DNA from: Halobacteriovorax sp.
Lineage (GTDB): Bacteria > Bdellovibrionota > Bacteriovoracia > Bacteriovoracales > Bacteriovoracaceae
NCBI GenBank assembly: GCA_002720865.1
Contig: PBIO01000008.1
Coordinates: 1-63,096 of the forward strand
Reading direction: 5' to 3'
DNA: 63,096 bases
Under the pieces are notes generated by a model that was given only the letters and a program-made list of their open reading frames with translations, was not told where the DNA came from and did not search any database. Of the stretch, positions 44,937-53,938 are shown in pieces. Position 1 is the first letter of the stretch, and every line of letters starts with the position of its first letter. Position numbers and translations under genes: made by a program.

Positions 44937-45023
44937 AATAGGTATGACAGTTGACCCTAGGACGGGGTCGTAAGTAGGACACTAACGCCACAGGAATTGG
45001 CAAACTTTAAATATGGAGATTTT

Positions 45024-45524
45024 ATGGAACAGACAACACTAGAACATTTTTCAAAACTTTTTAATGAACTTAAGAACTCTCAAGTAATGAAAGACGAGCT
45101 TTTAAATGCTGAGCTTGCAAAGCTTGAAGGTGGCGACGAAGTAGACGAGGCCACAAATAATAGAGACCGAGACCTTTTAATAAAACTAAAAGGAAGACAA
45201 ACCTTTTTTCTTAGAAAAGTGGATCACGCACTTGATCGAATCGATAAGGGGACTTTTGGTGAATGTTTTGAATGCGGGGATAATATCTCAATGGAGAGAT
45301 TGTACGCCAGACCTACAGCAACTCATTGTATTACCTGTAAAGAAGATCAGGAAAGAGGTGAAAGCCATATGCTTTACGAGAAGAAATCTCATACTCGTGG
45401 AAAAGAAATTCTCAACGATGCTATAAAGACGATTCCCATGGAAAGTAACGAGATTAACGGAGAAAAAGTCCTTAAGTTTAATAGAGAAAAAATTAATCTC
45501 GGACTTCAAAATCAAATAAGCTAA
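45024..45524 (+). CDS. DksA/TraR-family zinc-finger regulator
   Basis: 166 residues. The zinc finger is CFECGDNISMERLYARP with a second pair in CITCKE, after a long helical hairpin with acidic residues (RDRDLL), as in DksA. Such proteins enter the RNA polymerase secondary channel and alter promoter opening, often with ppGpp. A C-terminal extension of about 45 residues is unusual. The ATG at 45024 has GGAG seven bases upstream; an in-frame start at 44997 lacks one. Its own sigma-54 promoter and terminator make it a single-gene unit. Confidence 0.88.
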   Translation: MEQTTLEHFSKLFNELKNSQVMKDELLNAELAKLEGGDEVDEATNNRDRDLLIKLKGRQTFFLRKVDHALDRIDKGTFGECFECGDNISMERLYARPTATHCITCKEDQERGESHMLYEKKSHTRGKEILNDAIKTIPMESNEINGEKVLKFNREKINLGLQNQIS

Positions 45525-45532
45525 TTTCTTAA

Positions 45533-45563
45533 AATACCCCACTTCGGTGGGGTATTCTCTTTT
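45533..45563 (+). terminator. Rho-independent terminator after the DksA-type gene
   Basis: AATACCCCAC (45533-45542), TTCG tetraloop, GTGGGGTATT (45547-45556), then a T-rich run. Ten-base stem closed by a stable UUCG-type loop. Confidence 0.92.
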
Positions 45564-45590
45564 ACATAGCCGTGCTACAATTTAAGTTCT

Positions 45591-46697
45591 ATGTCAGAAC
45601 TGCGACCAGAGAAAAACTATATTCCAAGCCTTGATGGGCTCAGAGCCATCTCTATAATCCTTGTCATTTTTTATCACGCAAACCTCTTCCTTGGTTCTGC
45701 ATTTGAAAAAACATTTACATTTGAAATTTTAAATTCAGGAAATATTGGAGTAAGCTGCTTTTTTGTTTTGTCTGGCTTTCTTATAACAAGAATCCTTTTA
45801 AATACGAGAGACCATCCGAGCTATTATAAAATTTTCTTTTTTAGACGATTGCTAAGGATTTTTCCACTTTACTACTTAATCTTAATTATTGCTTTTGTGA
45901 TACTTCCTCAGTTTGATCATCCTCGGCTTGATAAGTGGTCTGGTACCGACCCAACCCTATATTGGTTCTATCTTTCAAATTTTTATATAGCTTCAGTTGG
46001 AAAATTTAATCATGGCTTGGTTGATCTTTCTTGGTCACTATCAATTGAAGAGCAGTTTTATTTTGTTTGGCCTTGGCTAGTCTTATGGATTAACCCTAAA
46101 CGCTTAAAGATTGCCTGTTATTTAGGAATTTTGATTTCAATTTTAAGTAGGATTTACTTCGGATACAAAGGCAATTCTGAGATTCAAGTATACGTTCTGA
46201 CCTATTGTCGGCTTGATGGCTTATTGATGGGGTCCTTACTTGCTTTAGAGGATAAGAGCTTCTTAAGCTTTTCGAAAATAAAAAGGTTTAGAAGTTTGAT
46301 TATGCTTGGGAGCTTTCTTTTTGCCTGCCTATTTAAGTTTACGATCCTTAAGGATTCTCTTTTTAATATGGCCGTCAGTTATTTTTGTATAGCCCTCTTT
46401 TTTAGCTGTGTCTTGTCAGATGTCTTAGAGAAGAATTATTCATTTTTTTCAAACTCAATATTGATTTCTTTAGGAAAATATAGCTATGGAATCTACTTGA
46501 TTCATTTTCCCGTCCAAGCGGCTTTGAGAGAGGTTTTCTTTAAGAGTCTAGTCCAGGAGTCTAGCTATATAGGTCTGATGTTCTATCAACTTCTGTTCGT
46601 CTTAATAGTTACAGCTGTTAGCTACATACTTTCATTTTTTGTTTTTCATTTATATGAGAAGAGATTTTTAAAGCTTAAAAGATATTTTAGCTATTAG
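45591..46697 (+). CDS. Acyltransferase 3 family membrane protein (OafA-like)
   Basis: 368 residues with about ten membrane helices. YIPSLDGLRAISIILVIFYHA at the N-terminus contains the family's Arg and His, and NIGVSCFFVLSGFLITRIL and DLSWSLSIEEQFYFVWPW are also diagnostic. Transfers acyl groups, often acetyl, to sugars of LPS O-antigen or other surface glycans. No SGNH domain is attached. Single gene. Confidence 0.9.
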   Translation: MSELRPEKNYIPSLDGLRAISIILVIFYHANLFLGSAFEKTFTFEILNSGNIGVSCFFVLSGFLITRILLNTRDHPSYYKIFFFRRLLRIFPLYYLILIIAFVILPQFDHPRLDKWSGTDPTLYWFYLSNFYIASVGKFNHGLVDLSWSLSIEEQFYFVWPWLVLWINPKRLKIACYLGILISILSRIYFGYKGNSEIQVYVLTYCRLDGLLMGSLLALEDKSFLSFSKIKRFRSLIMLGSFLFACLFKFTILKDSLFNMAVSYFCIALFFSCVLSDVLEKNYSFFSNSILISLGKYSYGIYLIHFPVQAALREVFFKSLVQESSYIGLMFYQLLFVLIVTAVSYILSFFVFHLYEKRFLKLKRYFSY

Positions 46698-46698
46698 A

Positions 46699-46724
46699 AG
46701 CTCCTTTGCATGAACAAAGGAGCT
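46699..46724. terminator. Hairpin between convergent genes
   Basis: AGCTCCTTTG (46699-46708) pairs perfectly with CAAAGGAGCT (46715-46724) around six bases. Neither side has a long T-run, so it is a weak terminator or an RNA-end stabiliser serving both converging genes. Confidence 0.5.
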
Positions 46725-46731
46725 ATGTAAC

Positions 46732-47847
46732 TTATTCGTTATCGTCATCTGGTTCTTTTTTATTTATTTCTTTTTCGTTATCGTCATCTGGTTCTTTTTT
46801 TGAAGGGTTGATAACTTCATTAACAAGCTTTTTGAATTTCTCTTGTTCGGCGGCCTGTCCTCTTGTACAGCTAGCACATTTTTGAAGTTGCATTTTACTA
46901 AAAGCCTTTTTGACTTTATTATCTAAAGAAACAGAAGCTCCGATCTCTATTAGAAAGTCTCTAGTCTTAATAGCTTCATCTACAAAATCATTTATTTTGG
47001 CCTGTCTCGACTCGACAAGAGTGTGAAACTTTGAATCCCACTTAAAGTAAACATGCTTGGCCTTGATATATAAACCTGCAACGCCAAACCAACCAAACTT
47101 TGGTTTTTTTCTAACGTCAGATACTTTAACTAGGGTCATGGTCATTAAAATATTGTATCTATATCTAAGCATATTAATTGCTTCGTCATGCCAAAAGAGA
47201 AGGGCGTTTTGATAAGGTTTAAGGTCTTCTCTTTTTAACTCACCATTATTTATCTTAACCTGTAGTCTAAGAGATTCTTTAACTACACTAAGCATAGTGA
47301 ATTCGGTTAATTCTGGATGCTCTTCAATCAAAGCTTTTTGATGGTGATGGAGTTCATGCATAGTTACGGCTAGAACCATTAAGTTTTGAACATATTCATC
47401 TTCATTTGTTGGTGAGATATCAGAGGGATCTTTCGCTTCATCCATAAATCTTTGTAGGGCCCTAAAGTACTCATCAACTGCTGTTACTAAAAGCTCTTCT
47501 CTAAACTTAGGAGTATCCTCTTTTGTGTTCCCGTTATTCCACAAGTGGTATTCAAACCCTTGATGGTAAGCGGCAGCTTCAGTTAATTTATCTTCAAAAA
47601 CTTTCGCCTTAGCCATTTGCTCAAATGCTCTATCTCTAGACTCTTGAGCTTCTTTGGTCCTAATTTGGTGGTACATATTATCTGTGTTACCGGCCATTTG
47701 AGTCATGGTTGAATTTGTTTGATCCATTCCTTGCTTCATCTGTTCTGTGGTCTGACTCATTTTAAGAGTTGAGTCCATAACACGGTCTGTTTTACAAGAC
47801 GTGGCCAAAAGTAGAATGAGAAGGGCTATAACACCTGATGTTTTCAT
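46732..47847 (-). CDS. Lipoprotein with acidic repeat tail, unknown function
   Basis: 371 residues. Lipoprotein signal with LATSC (Cys18). Residues about 25-90 form a Met/Gln-rich helical stretch (TTEQMKQGMDQTNSTMTQM). The middle contains MHELHHHQKALIEEHPE, a His-rich segment that could bind a metal. A CASC pair comes near residue 328. The C-terminus repeats KKEPDDDNE twice with a 13-residue period. No family recognised; it is probably attached to the outer membrane. Confidence 0.62.
   Translation of the reverse strand: MKTSGVIALLILLLATSCKTDRVMDSTLKMSQTTEQMKQGMDQTNSTMTQMAGNTDNMYHQIRTKEAQESRDRAFEQMAKAKVFEDKLTEAAAYHQGFEYHLWNNGNTKEDTPKFREELLVTAVDEYFRALQRFMDEAKDPSDISPTNEDEYVQNLMVLAVTMHELHHHQKALIEEHPELTEFTMLSVVKESLRLQVKINNGELKREDLKPYQNALLFWHDEAINMLRYRYNILMTMTLVKVSDVRKKPKFGWFGVAGLYIKAKHVYFKWDSKFHTLVESRQAKINDFVDEAIKTRDFLIEIGASVSLDNKVKKAFSKMQLQKCASCTRGQAAEQEKFKKLVNEVINPSKKEPDDDNEKEINKKEPDDDNE
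46735..46800. repeat. Two-copy 39-base-period repeat in the lipoprotein gene
   Basis: The 26-base unit at 46735-46760 recurs exactly at 46774-46799, a 39-base (13-codon) period, encoding the duplicated acidic tail. Such repeats can expand or contract by slippage without breaking frame. Confidence 0.85.
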
Positions 47848-47965
47848 TAATATACCTCAATCGAGAAGGTTTGCGCGACTCGTTAAGCTATCAATAAATC
47901 TGCTTGGATGTTAGAGATTTGAAAAAACTATAGGCTCCAAGAGCACTTGGAACCTATTAGAATTA

Positions 47966-50900
47966 TTAGTCTATACTAAAGCTAGAGAGGGGAATTTCAG
48001 ATTGAGCATCCCTTCTCGTAAAAGTCTTCGTGGCCCTATTCATTGGGTAGAGAATTAAGAGCTTCTCCTGACCTTCACCCTTAGTAAGTTCTACTTTTTT
48101 AGAGTTACCAGGCACTAGGCTTACTGACTCCGGCATATCCATAAAACTCATGGCATTAGTCGTGGGATTTATTTTCTTCCACTTAGTCATCTCTCCTAAG
48201 TAGTCATCAGCCTCAATAGCAGCTGGGTCTTCATTCAAGATGGCCAGCTTAATGGAAAGTTCACCTTTAACGGTTTTTGCTAAATTTGAAAGAGGGGCTT
48301 CAATAACAGAAATTGTTGAATGCTCATAGGCCTTCATAGCTGAACCAAAGAGTATCGCTTCTAGATAAGATTCTTCAGGAAGCTCCTCGTCCATACCAAG
48401 GGCCCTGGCGTAATCAACTTCAAAAGCCTCTCTCATCTCCCTAACTTTTTGAGCATCGAGAAGAATTGAATTAAACCCAAGTCCTCTTAGACCGGGAAGG
48501 TTTTGATTCATAAGTCCGGCTAACTCTTGATCTGGAGTTCCATCATTATCACCGTCGATTAAGACCGTAACCTCGCAGCCTTGCCAAGTTGATATTGCAT
48601 TAAATAATTTAACTCCCACCTGAAAGAATTTTTCACCATCTCTTTTGATAACCCTATATCCCGCAGATTGAAGATCGCAGGACCTACTTCGAGTAGAGTT
48701 TACATCTCCGGTCTTTATTTTTCTTTCATCCTTTCCTAGAAGATTAAAAAACAGTGCTTCCCCATGGTTTTTTCCGTGGTTCTTCAAAATAACGTCTACG
48801 GCTGCTCCGGCCATATCCTCTTCATCTGTGGCCAAAATCTTCACCGATTCCGCTTTGATTTTTGAAACACTATTTACCACGGCTAGGAGTGGGATTCTTA
48901 CGATTTCCTTTTCATTAGAAGAGAAGAGAATTCGGCCGTCCATTTCTTTAGACACTGATGGTGTTTTAGGCTTATTTATTTTTATAGAAAGAGTAATTTC
49001 TTTTTCTTCACCAGGCCTTAGTACTAGTTCAGTGTCAGTACTTAGCTCAAGAGATTTACTAACATCAAATTTAGGCTTTAGTTTGATTTCATCTTTACTT
49101 ATATTTTTAAGCTTAATCTTTTTTCTTATAACCTTACTTGAACTCAACGACACCTCTCCTAGTGAGAGAGTTGAAGGAGCTGTTAAAACTTTCGCTTCAA
49201 TTGCTTTATCCACCTGAACTCTACCAGATCCTTGTAAGGCAACTGGATAAATATTTTTCTTATCATCAGTCATAGTCTTAGCAGAATTTATAACAAGGGC
49301 CTTAAGTTCTAGGGGATTTAAGTCTGGGAAATTTTGAACCATAAGGGCCATAACACCAGCCATATGGGGAGTGGCCATAGAAGTTCCGCTCATTTCTACT
49401 CCTTCATCTCCAGCTCCCATAGCAGCAGAGATAATATCGTACCCTGGAGCCGCGATTTCAGGTTTTAGATGACTATCGTTCATTCTTGGACCACGTGATG
49501 AAAAACTTGTTAAAGTATCTATGATTTCTGGTGTTTCAATTTTCTCTTCTACAAGAAAGTCGAGAACTACATCAGCTTTACTCATTTGCTCTTTTAAGGC
49601 CGTCCCGAGTGCTTTTGTAATCATGATGGCCGGAAGTGCAATCACTTCCTCTCCGCCCATCTGGAACGCATCGCCGTCCACATTATTTGCAACGACAACA
49701 CCTATTGCGCCTGCTTCATAGGCCCTTTTTAATTTATCAACAAAGGCAACTTCGCCTCTGTCAATTAAAGCAATATTTCCTTTTAAGCTTTGTTTTAGCT
49801 CTTCAGAGAAATCGGTAGCTGCTGTTCCAGCAAATACTAGTTTGCCGACAATATCACCTGCCTCTTCTACAGGTGTCGAAATATCACCTTCTATAAGTGG
49901 GGCGATAAGTTTCTCATTATCTAAAGTCTTGAAAATGACCGCATCAAACTTATAGTTTTTCTCCATATTATCAATTGATGCCGCCACGGAAATAGCTTCA
50001 TCAGTGGTACTTGGAGAACCAACTATATATGAATTATGCCCAGCATTTCCTGCGGCAATGACTGACGTTACTCCACCTTTAGCGAGATTTTTAATGGCTT
50101 CTTTGTATAAGGAGTGCTCTTTTCCAAAATCTCCCCCTAGAGAAAGATTAATAACATCAAGCTGATCTTCTGGGTCAAGATCCCCATTCGGGTCAATAGA
50201 GTATTCTAAACCTGCGATGATAACTCCATCACCAGTTGAGCCATTTGTTCCAAAAACTTTTATTGCGTGGAGAACAGCATCGGGGGCAACTCCTGAGTAA
50301 GTATTTACTCCATCTCCAATACCTGCAATAGACCCAGCGACATGTGTTCCATGCCCACCTTCATCAACAGGATTATTATCAGGTTTTGGAATTCTTTGGT
50401 CAAAAACAGGAGAGCTTGCATCGTACTTCTCTCCAACTAAATCAATACCTCCGACAACCTTTTTATTTGGAAAATGTTCAGTATCTAAAGAACCGTCCAT
50501 ATTCTCCCAAACAGCTGGGTCGCCAGTTCCTCCTAACATCTTATGAGTAAAATCAATTCCAGAATCGAGTACCCCAACCTTTATGCCCTTACCTGTAACA
50601 CCAAGAGCATGAGCCTTATCCGCCCCAATAAAACTAACAGAGTTTATTGATTCAATATTAGACTTGAGACTATTTTTAAAATTTGTTTTAGCCTTAACTA
50701 TTTTCGCTCTTTTAAATTGAGCTTCATTCTCCATATATGAAACACCGTTAAGACCAATAATCTTATCCTTAAATTCGATAGGAGCAACCACCGCCATGGC
50801 ATTTAAAACAAATCTGTATCTATGGATGACAGAGATCTTTTCTGATAGCTGAGCTAGCTTACCAATTAGCTCTGCCTGCTCTCTTTGGATGATCTCTTTT

Positions 50901-51094
50901 GCTTGATCGGTAATAATGGTTTTTCCATCTTTTCTAACAGCATTTTCAAGTAGGGCAGGACCTTTTAGTCTGATTAGAGCAATGAATTGATCTTTATTCT
51001 GCGGACGATTTGAGATGACTTTATCTCCGATGACGTCGCTTGAATAAGTGTTAAAACTAATTAACAAACTTAATAAAATTAAGATTTGTTTCAT
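47966..51094 (-). CDS. Secreted subtilisin-family (S8) protease with PA insert
   Basis: 1042 residues with signal peptide (about 1-18), propeptide and catalytic domain. The triad is Asp177 (VGVLDSGIDFTH), His248 (GGHGTHVAG) and Ser572 (SGTSMATPHMAG). A PA domain is inserted between His and Ser (around GNIALIDRGEVAFVDK and ALPAIMIT), as in lactocepin-like S8A enzymes. The remaining 400 residues are beta-rich, Fn3-like modules. Start at the ATG at 51094, preceded by a G-run; an upstream frame to 51199 is less likely. A large extracellular protease would suit a predatory or protein-degrading life, but that is inference. Confidence 0.92.
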   Translation of the reverse strand: MKQILILLSLLISFNTYSSDVIGDKVISNRPQNKDQFIALIRLKGPALLENAVRKDGKTIITDQAKEIIQREQAELIGKLAQLSEKISVIHRYRFVLNAMAVVAPIEFKDKIIGLNGVSYMENEAQFKRAKIVKAKTNFKNSLKSNIESINSVSFIGADKAHALGVTGKGIKVGVLDSGIDFTHKMLGGTGDPAVWENMDGSLDTEHFPNKKVVGGIDLVGEKYDASSPVFDQRIPKPDNNPVDEGGHGTHVAGSIAGIGDGVNTYSGVAPDAVLHAIKVFGTNGSTGDGVIIAGLEYSIDPNGDLDPEDQLDVINLSLGGDFGKEHSLYKEAIKNLAKGGVTSVIAAGNAGHNSYIVGSPSTTDEAISVAASIDNMEKNYKFDAVIFKTLDNEKLIAPLIEGDISTPVEEAGDIVGKLVFAGTAATDFSEELKQSLKGNIALIDRGEVAFVDKLKRAYEAGAIGVVVANNVDGDAFQMGGEEVIALPAIMITKALGTALKEQMSKADVVLDFLVEEKIETPEIIDTLTSFSSRGPRMNDSHLKPEIAAPGYDIISAAMGAGDEGVEMSGTSMATPHMAGVMALMVQNFPDLNPLELKALVINSAKTMTDDKKNIYPVALQGSGRVQVDKAIEAKVLTAPSTLSLGEVSLSSSKVIRKKIKLKNISKDEIKLKPKFDVSKSLELSTDTELVLRPGEEKEITLSIKINKPKTPSVSKEMDGRILFSSNEKEIVRIPLLAVVNSVSKIKAESVKILATDEEDMAGAAVDVILKNHGKNHGEALFFNLLGKDERKIKTGDVNSTRSRSCDLQSAGYRVIKRDGEKFFQVGVKLFNAISTWQGCEVTVLIDGDNDGTPDQELAGLMNQNLPGLRGLGFNSILLDAQKVREMREAFEVDYARALGMDEELPEESYLEAILFGSAMKAYEHSTISVIEAPLSNLAKTVKGELSIKLAILNEDPAAIEADDYLGEMTKWKKINPTTNAMSFMDMPESVSLVPGNSKKVELTKGEGQEKLLILYPMNRATKTFTRRDAQSEIPLSSFSID

Positions 51095-51288
51095 GAATCC
51101 CCCCCGGAATTTCAAAAGATAAATTGGCGTGATCATTTGAGATGGCCAAGAACGACGCAGTTTCCCCAAAAATACACAGATTGAAAAATAAAAAACCACT
51201 ATAAAGGTGATAAGTTCTTGTTATGGATGGTAAGTGTAAGAAATTAGGGCAAGCAGGCTTTTAATAATTGCCGGCCTGCCCTGAGCTT

Positions 51289-53229
51289 TTATAATGCTAA
51301 ATTTGTAAGTTCCTGAATTAAGTCTGTGGAGCGCTTAACAAAGAGGTCTTTATCTTCATTTTTTAGGCCTTCGCTAGAGATGGTTGCCAAGTCTTCAACA
51401 TGGTGACAGATCTTATCCACAAGCTCAGTATTATTTCCTTTTTCGTGAATTTTTAAAGCATTTTGTATCAAAGCATTGCTTGGGTTGATCACGAGAGTCT
51501 TTTTTGTTGGGAACATCGCATTTTGCCCCATACTTTGTGCCATCTTAGCAAAACGCTTCATTTGCTCGTCCGTTTTAAAGTAAGCAGGCGAGGTAGAGTT
51601 TTTAATTTTTTGAATCTCTACTTCGGTAGCACTTAGATCAGGCTCTTGCCCTTCCTTAGTTTCTCCAACGAGGATCTTAGTGAAAAGGTCTTTGATCTTG
51701 ATATCCTCTTCAGTTGTATTTTCAACATCAAGGACATTATGAATTTCAGAGTCAACAGAGGCGAACTTATACTCATTTTCTCCGAGCTTCTTCGTTTCCA
51801 CATGCTGCATGAAGTGAGGATCAATATGATCTTCCGTTTCAATGGACTGAATACCTTCTTCCTTTAAAGTATTTCTTAAAGAGTAGTCTGATTTACCAGC
51901 TTCAAAATAAAGAACTTTGTTCTCTAATTTTTCCTTTTTATCAGCAGGGATTTTCTCTTTATACTCTGGTAAGGTTACGTAGTTATTGTCTGCGTTCTTA
52001 AAGATAACCATATCTCTCATGGTCTCATCAAATTTCGTGTCACTAACACAACCATACTTAATAAAAATTCCAATATCTTCCCAGATTGATTCGTATTTCT
52101 CACGATCAGTACGGTATAGCTTTTTAAGGGACTCACCAACTTTTTTAATAACATAATTTGAAATTCTTCTTATGTTAGGGTCACCCTGAAGAGCTGAACG
52201 ACTAACATTTAAAGGAATGTCCGTAGAGTCGATTGAGCCTTTTAATAGGCTTAAGAAGTCAGGGATAACATTTTTAACATTGTCAGAGACGAATACTTGC
52301 TTTGAGTAAAGACGAATATTGTTTTCTTTGAATGGTTGATTCTTATTTAGCTTTGGAAAAAAGAGTATTCCTTCTAAAGTAAAAGGATGATCAACCTTTA
52401 AGTGAATCCAAAAAAGTGGCTCCGGGTCCATAGGGAACATTGAGCGATAAAAGTTTTTATAATCCTCGTCTTTTAGCTCTTTTGGGTCTTTTTTCCAAAG
52501 AGGCTCTGTGTTGTTAATAATACTTGGAGTAGGAGCTACGGCAGGAGCGTCTTCGTCGACAGTACCGTCTTCTTTCGTTGGTTTAACTGGCTCTTTTTCT
52601 TCATCTAGGACACCAATAGGGTAAGGCATGAAGTCACAGAAGTTTCTTAGGGTGCTTGAGATTTTAAATTCGTCTAGAAACTCTTCACCGTCGGAATTTA
52701 CATGAAGAGTTATCTTTGTTCCCACATCTTTTTTATCTGAGTTTGAGAAAGTGTAGTCAGTATCTCCTTCACAGGTCCACTTCGTTGGAGTGGCACCTTC
52801 TTCCATGGAAAGAGACTCAACCTCAACCTTGTCAGCAACCATAAAGGCGGAATAAAAACCTAAACCAAATTTTCCGATAATATCGGTATTTTTTTCGGGA
52901 CCACCGGCATCTTCCATTTTTTTGACGAATTCCTCAGCACCTGAAAAGGCAAGCTGAGCAATATATTTCTCTACCTCAGCCTCACTCATACCAAGGCCAT
53001 TATCTTCAATAGTAATAGTCTTATTAGTTTTATTTACTAGGACTTTGATATTTCCATCTGGGAGTTCGGTGTTTCTCGTTCTAGCTAGGGTTGCTCTTTT
53101 GGTAATAGCATCGGTGGCGTTTGAAACGAGTTCTCTTAAAAAGATATCATGCTCGGAATAAAGCCACTTTTTAATGATGGGAAAGATATCCCCAGTTTCT
53201 ACAGTTATCGTTCCTTTTCTTTCACTCAT
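51289..53229 (-). CDS. htpG: Chaperone HtpG (HSP90)
   Basis: 646 residues, full length. The GHKL ATPase motifs are clear: FLRELVSNATDA, IEDNGLGMS and GKFGLGFYSAFMVA. In the middle domain, VSRSALQGDP is also typical. Segments near residues 210-235 rich in Glu/Asp/Pro (for example VDEDAPAVAPTPS) are longer than in E. coli. It is behind a heat-shock-type promoter and forms a single-gene unit. Confidence 0.97.
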   Translation of the reverse strand: MSERKGTITVETGDIFPIIKKWLYSEHDIFLRELVSNATDAITKRATLARTRNTELPDGNIKVLVNKTNKTITIEDNGLGMSEAEVEKYIAQLAFSGAEEFVKKMEDAGGPEKNTDIIGKFGLGFYSAFMVADKVEVESLSMEEGATPTKWTCEGDTDYTFSNSDKKDVGTKITLHVNSDGEEFLDEFKISSTLRNFCDFMPYPIGVLDEEKEPVKPTKEDGTVDEDAPAVAPTPSIINNTEPLWKKDPKELKDEDYKNFYRSMFPMDPEPLFWIHLKVDHPFTLEGILFFPKLNKNQPFKENNIRLYSKQVFVSDNVKNVIPDFLSLLKGSIDSTDIPLNVSRSALQGDPNIRRISNYVIKKVGESLKKLYRTDREKYESIWEDIGIFIKYGCVSDTKFDETMRDMVIFKNADNNYVTLPEYKEKIPADKKEKLENKVLYFEAGKSDYSLRNTLKEEGIQSIETEDHIDPHFMQHVETKKLGENEYKFASVDSEIHNVLDVENTTEEDIKIKDLFTKILVGETKEGQEPDLSATEVEIQKIKNSTSPAYFKTDEQMKRFAKMAQSMGQNAMFPTKKTLVINPSNALIQNALKIHEKGNNTELVDKICHHVEDLATISSEGLKNEDKDLFVKRSTDLIQELTNLAL

Positions 53230-53313
53230 TTCTACTCCTTAAACAGTTTTAATAGTGCGCTGCGCTCAGTTAAGCTACATACGGACCACTTGGCAGTCTT
53301 TAATACCCTTTAA

Positions 53314-53341
53314 ATATGGGGCTTGAAAGTTTTACGTCAAG
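53314..53341 (-). promoter_or_regulatory. Sigma-32 (RpoH) type promoter of htpG
   Basis: Minus strand: CTTGACG (53341-53335), 13 bases, CCCCATAT (53321-53314). This is close to the heat-shock consensus CTTGAAA and CCCCATnT with correct spacing, about 85 bases upstream of htpG. Confidence 0.72.
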
Positions 53342-53406
53342 GTTTCTAGGGCTTAACTTTCTAAAATATCTAGTATAGTAAAGTATTGAAATTCGGGAAA
53401 ATAGAC

Positions 53407-53937
53407 ATGTTGCAAAACAATAATAAAGCAGAAAAAATTATCATCGTCTCAACTGGTGGGACTATTGAAAAAACTTACGATGAATTCGAAGGTTCTTTAG
53501 GTAATAGAGAGAGCGAAGTAAAAAAGAGAATCATCGCTAAACTAAGGCTTCCTTATACTGAGCTTGAAGTTTTTTCGATTATTGCTAAAGACTCTCTGCA
53601 CTTTACCGAATACGATCGAACTATCTTAGTTAAAACTATTCAGACTCAGCTTCAAAAAAATCATCCAATTGTTGTTCTTCACGGAACTGATACCATGGCT
53701 AGAAGTGCCGAGAGAGTTTTTAAAGATATTCCAGATCCCAAGCAGTCCGTGGTCTTTACCGGTGCCATGGTGCCAATGGGATTTGAAGATAGTGATGCGA
53801 GACAAAATGTCACAGAAGCTCTTCTTGCATCGAAATTACTATCTCCAGGAATTTATATCTCATTTCATAATAAAGTTTTTAAAGTTCCGGGTGTAAGAAA
53901 AAATCCAACTATTAGAACCTTTGAGTACCAGGATTAA
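53407..53937 (+). CDS. Asparaginase-fold N-terminal-domain protein
   Basis: 176 residues. It has the asparaginase N-domain motifs: VSTGGTIEKTYD with the nucleophile Thr, VLHGTDTMARSAE with the second Thr-Asp pair, and FTGAMVPMGFEDSDARQN. Full L-asparaginases have about 330 residues; the C-terminal domain that completes the dimer site is missing, and the downstream reading frame encodes an unrelated membrane protein. Similar N-domain-only proteins exist; activity is uncertain. The gene ends one base before the next start. Confidence 0.75.
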   Translation: MLQNNNKAEKIIIVSTGGTIEKTYDEFEGSLGNRESEVKKRIIAKLRLPYTELEVFSIIAKDSLHFTEYDRTILVKTIQTQLQKNHPIVVLHGTDTMARSAERVFKDIPDPKQSVVFTGAMVPMGFEDSDARQNVTEALLASKLLSPGIYISFHNKVFKVPGVRKNPTIRTFEYQD

Positions 53938-53938
53938 T

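Noticed and set aside
47966-51199. Subtilase start at 51199
   Set aside because: The extra 35 residues would precede a normal signal peptide that starts at 51094.
51241-51288. GC-rich inverted repeat downstream of htpG (GCAGGC and GCCTGC) as a terminator
   Set aside because: The stem is short with a 15-base loop and no T-run in either direction.
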